From the NCBI RefSeq assembly GCF_001682855.1, contig NZ_MAQW01000005.1, positions 346 to 54,169 of the forward strand: a DNA stretch of 53,824 bases, given 5' to 3'. A program made the translations under genes and the position numbers. The notes under the pieces were generated by a model. It saw nothing but the letters and a program-made list of their open reading frames with translations, searched no databases and was not told the origin of the DNA. The stretch comes from Bacillus sp. FJAT-27264. Lineage in GTDB: Bacteria; Bacillota; Bacilli; Paenibacillales; Paenibacillaceae. This document shows, one piece after another, positions 42,369 to 51,930 of this stretch. Each line of letters opens with the position of its first letter. Positions within the stretch are counted from its first letter, which is position 1.

Positions 42369-43249
42369 GTGCAGATAATTCTAATGAGATGAGTGTAGTA
42401 CAGAGGATCGCTGACAACTATATTCAAATGGAAAAGAGCATTGTAAATCAGTTGACCATGAGTAGTCAGCACAATTTGACAATGGGGGGGTTCCGGGAAG
42501 GCATCTGGCAGTCGATGTTCGAACAGATTATCCCTAAGAAATTCTCTATTGAGCGGTCTGTATTCATAATAGATTCTAATGGTGAAATTTCAAACGAAGT
42601 AGATCTTGCTATCTTCGATGAACAATATACGCCGTATATTTTTAATTATGGGCAGTTAAAGTACATTCCAATAGAAGCAGTAGCGGTTGTAGTTCAGTGT
42701 AAGAGTAAGGAGATTAAAAGTGGAGATCTAGAAGTATGGGTTAAGAGTATTACTAAATTGAAAACATCGTTGAATTCAATTGCTCGGATGCAATTCAATA
42801 TGACTTTTGGAGAGGATCTTTTAGGAAGACCAAGGACTCAGTCCTCTACAAGACCTATCCGAATCCTGTGTTGTACCAGGGAAAAAGATTTTACTGAGAA
42901 TCATGGAGCAGTGAACAATTTTGATTTTATTCTGCATCCTTCTAACAAAGGGCGTTTGAAAATTGTGTCGACACGTGAACTTTCGTCGCTGAAAGATTGG
43001 TACATTAGTCTTAATCATGCTAATCCAGAATACACGAACAGAGAACCTTTTGAAGATGGGGAGAAATTTGGGTTAGATAAGTATGTTGTCCAAGGTACTG
43101 ACGGAGAAGATATATCTCTTCTTTCTTTAGCATTTCAACTTAACCAGTTGTTGATGCTGATTAATAATCCATTGCTATTCCCACATCGAGCTTACGCAGA
43201 TATGTTCAATAAGGAATTATCACAATTAAGTACCTCTGATCGAGGGTGA
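42365..43249 (+). CDS. DUF6602-like PD-(D/E)XK (Mrr-type) nuclease coupled to cmr6
   Basis: A 294-aa protein, not a known core Cas component. The first 125 residues read like a restriction-endonuclease fold: GGFREGIWQSMFEQIIPKKF with E45, EVDLAIFDE with D80, and VAVVVQCKSKE with Q111 and K113. D-Q-x-K is the Mrr-type variant of the PD-(D/E)XK active site. The layout resembles DUF6602 proteins. The rest (130-294) is of unknown fold, ending in helices LSLAFQLNQLLMLINNPLL. The ATG overlaps the cmr6 stop (ATGA), with GGAGGAG upstream, so it is the seventh gene of the operon. Inference: an accessory nuclease of this Cmr system. Confidence 0.72.
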   Translation: MSADNSNEMSVVQRIADNYIQMEKSIVNQLTMSSQHNLTMGGFREGIWQSMFEQIIPKKFSIERSVFIIDSNGEISNEVDLAIFDEQYTPYIFNYGQLKYIPIEAVAVVVQCKSKEIKSGDLEVWVKSITKLKTSLNSIARMQFNMTFGEDLLGRPRTQSSTRPIRILCCTREKDFTENHGAVNNFDFILHPSNKGRLKIVSTRELSSLKDWYISLNHANPEYTNREPFEDGEKFGLDKYVVQGTDGEDISLLSLAFQLNQLLMLINNPLLFPHRAYADMFNKELSQLSTSDRG

Positions 43250-43369
43250 GATATGAGGTAGTGTCCTCTCTTCAGAAGAGAAATGTCAGACTATCAATAA
43301 GATACTCCAGCAAAAGATTACCGTCGCTTAAGAGAAGAACTCGCACCTTTGAATCAAGAGATTTTAATG

Positions 43370-43538
43370 GTGCGAATGTGATGCTCACATAAAAACCCCG
43401 GGTCCTTCGCACTGAATATTTTACATTAATTGTATATTTAGAACGACTGTATTCTATTTTTTATTAAATTGATTAAGAATATAAGTGATTTTTAATGTAT
43501 TATATGAGAAATAACCCTTTTTATGGTTTATAATCGCA
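43370..43538 (+). promoter_or_regulatory. Leader of CRISPR array 2
   Basis: The conserved 43-nt element lies at 43370-43412 and the first repeat begins at 43539, again with 126 nt between. The repeat-proximal ACCCTTTTTATGG is at 43514-43526. The middle is AT-rich and not conserved with leader 1. Confidence 0.8.
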
Positions 43539-44973
43539 GTCACTCCCTACACGGGAGTGTGGATTGAAATAATCCTTAAATGGGATTTAATAGTATTAAT
43601 TTGTCACTCCCTACACGGGAGTGTGGATTGAAATTTTGTCTATCAATTTATACCCGACAGTAGCCATATGTCACTCCCTACACGGGAGTGTGGATTGAAA
43701 TTAAATTTAATCTGTCGGTTGCTATTATTCTTGATTTGTCACTCCCTACACGGGAGTGTGGATTGAAATACCACATTTTTGAGCAGTTTCAATTGTAAGC
43801 TTTCGTCACTCCCTACACGGGAGTGTGGATTGAAATGTACAAATGCACTTAAACTCATTCGACAAACTTGGTCACTCCCTACACGGGAGTGTGGATTGAA
43901 ATTTTAAGCAGCCGAACAGGGATATAGTTCGAACCATTGTCACTCCCTACACGGGAGTGTGGATTGAAATTGTTTTCTCATGCCATTCAAATCCATATTT
44001 ATCATCACTCCCTACACGGGAGTGTGGATTGAAATCCGGAAGTGAAATCCGTAGTGGCTATAGTTGTGTCACTCCCTACACGGGAGTGTGGATTGAAATT
44101 CCCTAAACGATAAAGTCCCAGTCACGATCACGTCACTCCCTACACGGGAGTGTGGATTGAAATCGATGTGTCCACCTCATCCCCAAATGCACTCTTCGGT
44201 CATCCCTACACGGGAGTGTGGATTGAAATCGCAGGAACAGCGTTGTAGTCAACGTCGGTGTCGTCGTCACTCCCTACACGGGAGTGTGGATTGAAATAAC
44301 AATATAGATTCCACCAATCAGTAGAATCACATGTCACTCCCTACACGGGAGTGTGGATTGAAATCCTAACTCCGCCGTCACCTTTTTAATGTCCGCATGT
44401 CACTCCCTACACGGGAGTGTGGATTGAAATTTCCCCCGCCTCCCGTCGAATACATTAATCAGAGTCACTCCCTACACGGGAGTGTGGATTGAAATGCTCG
44501 ATGCGCGCTTTCTGCTTCGTACACCATTCCGGTCACTCCCTACACGGGGGTGTGGATTGAAATAAATTTATGATGTGGGTGTTCGGTCTCTTCCTGGTCA
44601 CTCCCTACACGGGAGTGTGGATTGAAATCGCGAATCGTGCGATGTTGTTGGGGAAGTTACGTCACTCCCTACACGGGAGTGTGGATTGAAATATAGTCCG
44701 TCCCTGGATCGTACAGCACCCCAAGAGTCACTCCCTACACGGGAGTGTGGATTGAAATCTCTATCGGCATCATTGATTCCTTTACTGTTAAAGTCACTCC
44801 CTATGCGGGAGTGTGGATTGAAATTTTCGTCTGCAATATTTCTTTCGACGATTTTCAGAGTCACTCCCTACACGGGAGAGTAGATTGAAATCAAACCGGG
44901 ATAAACTCGCGTTCTAGCGTTCTTTACGGCACGATAATAAAAATATGACCCCCCGGGAGTGTGTAATTCGAAT
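43539..44973 (+). CRISPR. CRISPR array 2, type I-C repeats
   Basis: 21 repeats of 32 nt (43539 to 44891) with spacers of 32-36 nt, all different. The repeat begins GTCACTCCCTACACG and ends GTGGATTGAAAT; relative to array 1, the stem G-C pair is replaced by A-T on both arms. Variant repeats: 44004 (first base A), 44199 (one base deleted), 44532 (GGGGGTG), 44793 (loop TATGC), 44860 (GAGAGTAGA, near the end). After a 55-nt interval a truncated repeat-like sequence lies at 44947-44973. The decay at the right end confirms the leader-left orientation. Confidence 0.96.
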
Positions 44974-45293
44974 ACCAAGCGGTAAACATCTCCACAAAAA
45001 CTGACACTTCCCCCTAAACAGGAGTATGGCATTTAATCCATACTCCTGTTTGTTATCTCCTATCTTGTAAACCAACCCTCTTTTTGACTACAGCTAACCT
45101 CATGCAAACTCTCTTCAAACACATTTTTACAAAAAGTTCACCAATACCCTAGATAATTTAGGAAATAAGCAAGGATATTTATATTTTTTGGAGAATTATC
45201 TTAATATGAGTAGTTCTGTATCCTTATAAAGGAGGGAACAATGAACTAAATTTATGCCCATGAGTTGTGATTAATCCTTAAAGGAGAGATCGA
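44974..45293 (+). other. Decayed repeat unit and cas3 upstream region
   Basis: A 29-nt spacer-like stretch (44974-45002) separates the truncated repeat at 44947 from a second degenerate repeat at 45003-45037. The rest, to 45293, should carry the cas3 promoter; I cannot fix its hexamers. AAAGGAGGGAACA precedes a two-codon frame ATGAACTAA at 45241-45249. Confidence 0.55.
45016..45054 (+). terminator. Hairpin after array 2
   Basis: AAACAGGAGTATGG (45016-45029) and CCATACTCCTGTTT (45038-45051) form a perfect 14-bp stem with an 8-nt loop. The T tail is short. The left arm is part of a degenerate CRISPR repeat. It probably stops transcription of array 2 before cas3. Confidence 0.75.
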
Positions 45294-47741
45294 ATGGAAG
45301 AATATATCGCTCATATCCGAGAAAGTGACAAGAAAATACAGACTGTTGCTGAACATTTAACGGGTGTAAAAGCTCTGGCAGAGGAATTTGGGGATAAATT
45401 AGGCGTGAAACATATCGCCGGGCTTGCCGGTGTGCTTCATGACATGGGGAAATACACTGAAGAATTTAAGGAATACATACTTATGGCTGTGTACCACCCG
45501 GAGATGCCTCCCAAGCGAGGTAGCGTAGATCATTCTACAGCGGGAGGGAAACTGTTATTTAAGTTGTTTCATGATCATACCAAGAATAGCTCCGATAAAG
45601 TGGATACTATGAACAGAATGATTTTGGCTGAGATCGTGGGCAATGCCATTATCTCTCACCATTCTTATTTGCAAGACTTTTTGAATCCAGATTTGGAATC
45701 CAACTACTTACGTCGTGTGAAAGAGAAGAACCTTGAAGAATTCGAGTGGTCTGAAACCAACTTTTTTAAGCAGGTTATGGATGAAACGAAGTTCCACGAG
45801 TACGTAGATCAGGCTGTCAAGGAATTGAATTCGTATCTGCAAAAAGATGCTGGGACTAGCAGAGAGCAGCAACTTATGTTTCTGACTAAATTTATATTCA
45901 GCGCACTGATTGATGCAGACCGGACGAACACTCGTCGTTTTGAAGAGAACAAGGTAGATGAACCAGTCAATCATGAAGAGTTATTCGGAGTATTCTACGA
46001 GAGACTGATGACTAAAATTGATTCTTTCGCGGAACAAGAAGGCTCTGATTCACCGATTAATTGCTTAAGAAGAGAGATGTCAGATCAGTGTGACGAGTTT
46101 GCAGCCAAGGCATCCGGAATTTATACACTGTCCATCCCAACAGGCGGTGGAAAGACACTGGCGAGTTTGCGATACGCGCTAAAGCATGCCAAGACTTTTG
46201 AGAAAAAGCATATTATTTATGTAGTCCCCTACACAACAATTATCGAACAGAACGCTAAGGAAGTCCGCAATATTCTGCAAGATGAGGATCATATTCTGGA
46301 GCATCATTCTAATGTAGTTGAAGAAGAAAAAGAGGATGATGAACTTGAAGACGGTCTGATCAATATGCGGCAAAAGTTAAAGCTGGCTAAGGATAACTGG
46401 GATTCTCCCATTATCTTTACTACCATGGTGCAATTTCTGAATGTCTTCTATGCCGACGGAAGCCGGAACATTCGGAGACTGCATAATTTGAGTGAATCGG
46501 TGATTATTTTTGACGAGGTGCAGAAGGTTCCGGTGTCGTGTATCTCTCTGTTTAATCAAGCGGTTAATTTTTTGAAAACCCACGCGCGTTCCAGCATCGT
46601 CCTTTGTACGGCTACACAACCTGAGTTGGATTATGTTCAACACAAACTGAACATTGAGCCGGAAGCTGAAATGATAGGCGGTCTGGATCATGTCATCCAA
46701 GCATTCAAACGGGTGGATATTGTAGATAGGGCAACAGGTGAACAATTTGATAGCGACAAGCTAGCTGATTTTGTTATGGAAAAGGTAGAAGAGGTCCAGA
46801 GTGTACTCGTCATCCTGAATACCAAAACGGTTGTTAAAGCGTTATACCAGAAGCTGCAGGAGCAGAGTTTGCCTGTGTCTGTATATCATCTGAGCACCTC
46901 CATGTGTGCAGCTCATCGTAATGAAATATTGGCAGAAGTGAAGGAAAAGCTTAAGGATCGAAGTCCAGTCATTTGCATCAGTACACAGCTTATCGAAGCT
47001 GGTGTAGATGTAAGCTTCAAGTGTGTAATTCGTTCCTTGGCAGGATTGGATTCTATCGCTCAGGCAGCAGGGCGATGTAATCGGCATGGTGAGGATGATG
47101 TGCAGCAGGTGTATGTTATTGATCATGCGGAGGAGAAGCTGGACAGGTTAAAAGAGATTAAGAGAGGTAAGGAAATCTCAGCGAAGATTCTCGTGGATTT
47201 GAAGCGTGATCCGTCTTCTCATGGTGGTAGCCTTTTGTCTGTACAGGCCATGGAAAGGTATTTTCAAGAATTTTATACGGAGTTTGAGTCTAGTCTGAAT
47301 TATTTCATTCCCAAGCTTGGGGAGGATATGACGGATCTATTGTCGTCCCCGCGGATGGAAAATAAATATTACCAAGCATATCGTCAGAGACATCAAGAAG
47401 CATTGCCATTGTTCTTAGTTAATAGCTATAAGACTGCTGCCGAGCATTTCGAGGTCATTGATAGTCATACCACCTCTGTAATTGTTCCCTTTAGAGAAGG
47501 GGAAGAAATCATTACGGAATTGAACGGGCAGCAGAGCATTGAAGACCTCTCACGTTTACTGCGCAATGCCCAGCAATATACCATTAATATTTTTACCCAT
47601 GAGAAAGAGAAGCTAAGTAAGAATAATGCTTTGGTAGCCTACTTGGACGGTAAAGTTCTGGCTCTGACAGAAGGGGCCTACCATGAAAATTATGGGCTCA
47701 ATCTGGAGAATGATAGTCCGTTTGAACTGCGCATGTGGTGA
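45294..47741 (+). CDS. cas3: Cas3 helicase-nuclease, type I-C
   Basis: An ATP-dependent 3'-5' DNA helicase with HD nuclease, recruited by Cascade to degrade invading DNA; 815 aa. The N-terminal HD domain shows H21 (AEHLTG), H49-D50 (VLHDMGKY), VDHSTAG and ISHHS. The helicase has Walker A IPTGGGKTLAS, motif II IIFDEVQKV, motif III LCTATQP and motif VI AQAAGRCNRHG. All key residues are present. ATG follows AAAGGAGAG. It is first of a seven-gene operon. Confidence 0.96.
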   Translation: MEEYIAHIRESDKKIQTVAEHLTGVKALAEEFGDKLGVKHIAGLAGVLHDMGKYTEEFKEYILMAVYHPEMPPKRGSVDHSTAGGKLLFKLFHDHTKNSSDKVDTMNRMILAEIVGNAIISHHSYLQDFLNPDLESNYLRRVKEKNLEEFEWSETNFFKQVMDETKFHEYVDQAVKELNSYLQKDAGTSREQQLMFLTKFIFSALIDADRTNTRRFEENKVDEPVNHEELFGVFYERLMTKIDSFAEQEGSDSPINCLRREMSDQCDEFAAKASGIYTLSIPTGGGKTLASLRYALKHAKTFEKKHIIYVVPYTTIIEQNAKEVRNILQDEDHILEHHSNVVEEEKEDDELEDGLINMRQKLKLAKDNWDSPIIFTTMVQFLNVFYADGSRNIRRLHNLSESVIIFDEVQKVPVSCISLFNQAVNFLKTHARSSIVLCTATQPELDYVQHKLNIEPEAEMIGGLDHVIQAFKRVDIVDRATGEQFDSDKLADFVMEKVEEVQSVLVILNTKTVVKALYQKLQEQSLPVSVYHLSTSMCAAHRNEILAEVKEKLKDRSPVICISTQLIEAGVDVSFKCVIRSLAGLDSIAQAAGRCNRHGEDDVQQVYVIDHAEEKLDRLKEIKRGKEISAKILVDLKRDPSSHGGSLLSVQAMERYFQEFYTEFESSLNYFIPKLGEDMTDLLSSPRMENKYYQAYRQRHQEALPLFLVNSYKTAAEHFEVIDSHTTSVIVPFREGEEIITELNGQQSIEDLSRLLRNAQQYTINIFTHEKEKLSKNNALVAYLDGKVLALTEGAYHENYGLNLENDSPFELRMW

Positions 47742-47783
47742 CGTAATAAGAGATGCATTATTGGAAAGGAGGCTGCACAAACG

Positions 47784-48503
47784 ATGAGAAACGGAATCGA
47801 ATTTAAGGTTTATGGGAAATATGCTCTTTTCACAGATCCACTAACCAAGTTGGGAGGAGAGAAGCTAACGTACAGTGTGCCCACATATCAGGCGCTAAAA
47901 GGAATTGTTGAAGCTATCTATTGGAAGCCGACCTTATTATTCGTGGTAGATGAGATTCGGATAGTGAACGCAATTCGAATGGAATCTAAAGGAATCCGTC
48001 CGATTGAATACGGCGGGGGCAACACGCTAGCCAACTATACCTACCTTAAGGATGTATGCTACGAGGTACGCGCTCACTTTGAATTTAATATGAACCGTCC
48101 AGAACTTGAGCATGATCGGAACGAACATAAGCACCACAACATACTCAAGCGCTCTTTACAGGCTGGAGGCCGTAGAGATATTTTTCTGGGGGCGAGGGAA
48201 TGCCAGGCCTATGTAGAACCTTGTGTCTTCGGTGAGGAGTCTGGATTTTATGATAACTACGGTGAGATTCACTTGGGCAACATGGTTCATGGCATCAATT
48301 ACCCAGATGAAACGGGAAGGGCGAAGATGGAGATACGGCTGTGGAATCCGGTGATGAAGGATGGCGTTATCCGTTTTATCCGGCCGGAGGAATGTACGCA
48401 GGTGCGTACAATTTCAGACATGCAGCCCAAGCTGTTCAACGAAACTAATGTCCAATCCGCAGATGAGCTTCTGGCAGAGCTGGAATTGGAGGGGAATGCA
48501 TGA
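47784..48503 (+). CDS. cas5c: Cas5 of type I-C (Cas5d), crRNA-processing nuclease
   Basis: In type I-C systems, which lack Cas6, this protein cuts the repeat RNA and stays on the 5' handle. It has 239 aa. Family pieces are [55 protein letters not shown] and [13 protein letters not shown]. As no other crRNA nuclease is encoded here, it likely serves the Cmr complex too. AAAGGAGG precedes the ATG; the stop overlaps the cas8c start. Confidence 0.95.
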   Translation: MRNGIEFKVYGKYALFTDPLTKLGGEKLTYSVPTYQALKGIVEAIYWKPTLLFVVDEIRIVNAIRMESKGIRPIEYGGGNTLANYTYLKDVCYEVRAHFEFNMNRPELEHDRNEHKHHNILKRSLQAGGRRDIFLGARECQAYVEPCVFGEESGFYDNYGEIHLGNMVHGINYPDETGRAKMEIRLWNPVMKDGVIRFIRPEECTQVRTISDMQPKLFNETNVQSADELLAELELEGNA

Positions 48504-50404
48504 GTTGGTTGCTGAACTTATACGAGACTTATGAGTCCAATCTGGACCGTGTAGGTATTATAGAGCGGAAGAATAATGATCGTGAATACACCCTGCTGCC
48601 TGTCTCCCACACCACTCAAAATGCGCATATCGTTGTGGAAATCACTGAGGATGGCGAATTTCATTCAGCTGATGTGATCGCTAAAGAGGATATTAGTACA
48701 CTGATTCCTTGTACAGAAGAATCCGCCAGTCGCGCGGGATCTAAGGTTGCTCCGTATCCGCTGCATGATAAATTAAGCTATGTAGCTGGCGATTTTGTCG
48801 CCTATGGCGGAAAGATTAAGAAGGAAGAACCTTTTGCTGCCTATATCAAAAATCTTGAAGAATGGGCAAACTCCGATTACGCCTGTGCAAAGATCAAGAG
48901 TATCTACAACTATCTGAGCAAGCGCAGATTAATTCAAGATCTGGTAGAAGCAAAGGTAATATTCCTAGATGAGAATAAGCGGCTCATTGAAAAGTGGGAC
49001 AAGAAATATGAAGCCCAGCATGGAGAGAAGCCTAAACTCTTCTCGCTGATCGCCGGTGAACAGGAAAGTGCATTTATACGGTTTAATGTTCATTCACCTA
49101 ACCGGACGACGAAGAGTGTGTGGAAAGATCCCGAGGTCTATGATTCTTTTGTACGGTTCTACAGTCACCAGCTTGGAGAAGACGACTATTGTTATGTATC
49201 AGGAAAACTGCTTCCTAGCACAGACAGACACGCCAATAAAATCCGAAATGCAGGAGATAAGGCTAAGCTTATTTCAGCTAACGATAATAGTGGTTTTACT
49301 TTCAGGGGAAGATTCACTCAGAGCAGCGATGCAGCCAGTATCAGTTACGAAGTTTCGCAAAAAGCGCATAATGCCTTGAAATGGCTTATTAACCGTCAGG
49401 CGAAAATCGTTGACCAGCGCGTGTTCCTCGTTTGGGGTAACAATGACCTTAATATTCCCGATCCAACAGAGGATTTCTTCAATCTCAACCCGGAAGCTGA
49501 GGCTATCACTAAAAGAATAAACGATACCAATGAGGTATTTGCACGAGAAGTTGCAAAGGCATTGGGCGGATACCGCAACAGTCTTCATCCGGAAGATAAA
49601 TCGGATGTGAATATCCTGGTCCTTGATTCCGCGACTACTGGACGCCTGGCTGTTCTGTATTACCGTAATATGGATAAAAATTTATATTTGGACAAGCTTA
49701 TCGAATGGCATTCTACCTGTGCCTGGATGCATCGTTATCGTAAAAATGAGCAGGGAGAGACAGCTCAGTTCTACGGGGCACCATCCACCGAGGATATTGC
49801 TTTTGCCGCCTATGGACCAAACGCCAACGAAAAGATAGTCAAAGGACTTATGGAGCGTATGCTTCCTTGTATCGTAGATGGCCGTTCCATCCCCGAGGAT
49901 ATTGTCAGAAGTGCTACCCACCGATCTTCCAATCCGGTAGCGCTGGAGAAATGGGAATGGGAGAAGACGCTAAGTATTACTTGTGCCTTGATTAACAAAA
50001 AGGAGAGATGTGGTATGGCACTGGAAACGGAAAATACAGATCGCAGTTACTTGTTCGGACGATTGTTGGCGATAGCTGACGTGTTGGAAAGAAGGGCATT
50101 AGATGCGGATGAGAAAAGATCCACGAATGCTATCCGGTATATGAATTCCTTCTCCAGATATCCAGAAAGAACATGGGGAATCATTCAGGCGGCATTACAG
50201 CCGCATCAGGCAAGGTTGGGAGCGAAAGCTACCTATTATTCCAGTTTGATAGATGAAGTCGCATCAAAATTCACAACAGAGACCTTCAATAATACTGCGT
50301 TATCGGGTAAATATTTGCTCGGTTTTTATAGCCAGCGGCATGAATTGTACAAAGGCAAGGACAAGAACAAAGAATCTAAAGAGTCTGAAGAAACTTCTAA
50401 CTAA
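48500..50404 (+). CDS. cas8c: Cas8c large subunit (Csd1)
   Basis: The type I-C large subunit, 634 aa, recognising the PAM and opening target DNA. Typical parts are [20 protein letters not shown] at the N-terminus, [46 protein letters not shown] and the helical C-terminus with [18 protein letters not shown]. The internal start that makes Cas11c in other I-C systems would be expected in the last third; a candidate is the ATG in GATGTGGTATGGCACTGG near 50014, preceded by AAAGGAGAG, which would encode about 130 residues. Overlaps cas5 by 4 nt. Confidence 0.95.
   Translation: MSWLLNLYETYESNLDRVGIIERKNNDREYTLLPVSHTTQNAHIVVEITEDGEFHSADVIAKEDISTLIPCTEESASRAGSKVAPYPLHDKLSYVAGDFVAYGGKIKKEEPFAAYIKNLEEWANSDYACAKIKSIYNYLSKRRLIQDLVEAKVIFLDENKRLIEKWDKKYEAQHGEKPKLFSLIAGEQESAFIRFNVHSPNRTTKSVWKDPEVYDSFVRFYSHQLGEDDYCYVSGKLLPSTDRHANKIRNAGDKAKLISANDNSGFTFRGRFTQSSDAASISYEVSQKAHNALKWLINRQAKIVDQRVFLVWGNNDLNIPDPTEDFFNLNPEAEAITKRINDTNEVFAREVAKALGGYRNSLHPEDKSDVNILVLDSATTGRLAVLYYRNMDKNLYLDKLIEWHSTCAWMHRYRKNEQGETAQFYGAPSTEDIAFAAYGPNANEKIVKGLMERMLPCIVDGRSIPEDIVRSATHRSSNPVALEKWEWEKTLSITCALINKKERCGMALETENTDRSYLFGRLLAIADVLERRALDADEKRSTNAIRYMNSFSRYPERTWGIIQAALQPHQARLGAKATYYSSLIDEVASKFTTETFNNTALSGKYLLGFYSQRHELYKGKDKNKESKESEETSN
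50014..50404 (+). CDS. Possible internally started Cas11c within cas8c
   Basis: Known I-C systems translate a small subunit from an internal start in cas8c. Here a well-formed ribosome site, AAAGGAGAG (about 49999-50007), precedes the in-frame ATG at 50015 (first residues [20 protein letters not shown]). The product would be about 129 aa, matching Cas11c size. The internal start is visible; its use is inferred. Confidence 0.6.
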
Positions 50405-50420
50405 AAAGGAGAAATGAATA

Positions 50421-51284
50421 ATGACTACATTGGATCATAAAATTGATTTTGCTGTTGTGCTTTCTGTAACCAAGGCTAACCCGAATGGCGATCCGCTGAA
50501 CGGTAACCGTCCGCGCCAAAACTATGACGGCTATGGCGAGATTTCGGATGTGGCCTTGAAGCGGAAAATTAGAAATCGGCTGCAAGATATGGGAGAAGCT
50601 ATTTTCGTACAGTCTAATGATCGTAAGACAGACTCTTTTAATAGCTTGAGAGAGCGGGCAGAGGCTAATTCCGAATTGGAAAAAATCTTCAAGGCTAAAG
50701 CTAGTTCTAATGATGAATTTGCCGCTATCGCCTGCCAGGAATGGCTTGATGTGCGCAGCTTTGGCCAAGTGTTTGCATTTAAAGCAGATAGTAAAGGCTC
50801 TAGTGTATCTGTCGGTGTCAGAGGGCCAGTATCCATTCATACAGCAACTAGTGTCAGCCCCATCGATATTACTAGTCTGCAAATTACCAAAAGTGTGAAC
50901 TCCGAGCCGGGTAAAGACCGGGGATCAGATACGATGGGAATGAAGCACCGTGTGGATTTTGGAGTTTATGTTTTTTACGGCAGCATCAATACACAATTAG
51001 CTGGAAAAACGGGCTTTACTAATGAAGATGCTGGCAAGATCAAGGAGGCGTTACGAACGCTTTTTGAAAATGACGTATCTTCGGCTAGACCAGACGGCAG
51101 CATGGAGGTACATAAGCTGTACTGGTGGGAGCATAGCTCCAGACTTGGGCAGTATTCATCGGCTAAGGTTCATCGTTCCCTTGTGGTCCAGGCAAAGAAA
51201 GACGAGCCGAAGTCTATCGAAGACTACGCTATCGAACGTTACCCTCTTGAAGGACTTAAGGTAGAAGAGCTAAATGGACTATAA
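50421..51284 (+). CDS. cas7c: Cas7 backbone of type I-C (Csd2)
   Basis: The crRNA-coating backbone subunit of the I-C Cascade, 287 aa. It begins KIDFAVVLSVTKANPNGDPL, a Csd2 signature; SDVALKRKIRNRLQDMG, VRGPVSIHTATSVSPIDI and MGMKHRVDFGVYVFYGSI follow. AAAAGGAG lies just before the ATG. It overlaps cas4 by 11 nt. Confidence 0.95.
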   Translation: MTTLDHKIDFAVVLSVTKANPNGDPLNGNRPRQNYDGYGEISDVALKRKIRNRLQDMGEAIFVQSNDRKTDSFNSLRERAEANSELEKIFKAKASSNDEFAAIACQEWLDVRSFGQVFAFKADSKGSSVSVGVRGPVSIHTATSVSPIDITSLQITKSVNSEPGKDRGSDTMGMKHRVDFGVYVFYGSINTQLAGKTGFTNEDAGKIKEALRTLFENDVSSARPDGSMEVHKLYWWEHSSRLGQYSSAKVHRSLVVQAKKDEPKSIEDYAIERYPLEGLKVEELNGL

Positions 51285-51930
51285 CGATGACGAAGCGTTA
51301 ATGCTCTCCGGGATACAGCATTTTCAATTTTGCAAACGCCAGTGGGCATTAATTCATATCGAACAACAATGGGAAGAGAATGTGAAGACCGTTGAAGGAC
51401 AGCATCTGCATCGCAATGCAGATCAGCCTTTTACAAGGGAGAAGCGTGGAGATAAGCTCGTTGTCCGTGCGATGCCGGTAAGGTCAGGAGAACTGAATAT
51501 CTCCGGTATATGTGATGTGGTAGAGTTCGTAAAGGATGACGCAGGTGTTCCTATTAATGGTGCTGACGGCAAATACCTTGCCTTCCCGGTAGAATACAAA
51601 CGGGGCAAGCCCAAGGTTAATGAAGAAGATATCTTGCAATTGGCCGCACAAGCGATGTGTTTGGAAGAAATGCTGCTGTGTGATATACCGACAGGATATA
51701 TTTTTTATAATGAAATCAAACACAGAATTGAAGTGCAGCTTACCACAGATCTCAAATATAGGGTTAAGGTGATTGTGGAGGAGATGCAAGACTACTACCG
51801 CCGTAGACATACTCCTAAAGTTAAAACGGGCCCTTTTTGCCAAAGCTGCTCTCTTCAGCATATTTGTTTGCCCAAGTTAATGAATAAACAGACCGTAAAA
51901 AGTTATGTTGAAGGGAAAATCAAGGAATGA
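51274..51930 (+). CDS. cas4: Cas4 nuclease
   Basis: A RecB-like Fe-S nuclease of 218 aa that trims prespacers and checks the PAM during adaptation with Cas1-Cas2. Cys20 (FCKRQW) and the C-terminal FCQSCSLQHIC provide the four cluster cysteines. The nuclease residues are in ISGICDVVEF, FPVEYKRGKP and QLAAQAMCLEE. Its start lies inside the cas7 end; its stop overlaps cas1 in ATGA. Confidence 0.95.
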   Translation: MDYNDDEALMLSGIQHFQFCKRQWALIHIEQQWEENVKTVEGQHLHRNADQPFTREKRGDKLVVRAMPVRSGELNISGICDVVEFVKDDAGVPINGADGKYLAFPVEYKRGKPKVNEEDILQLAAQAMCLEEMLLCDIPTGYIFYNEIKHRIEVQLTTDLKYRVKVIVEEMQDYYRRRHTPKVKTGPFCQSCSLQHICLPKLMNKQTVKSYVEGKIKE

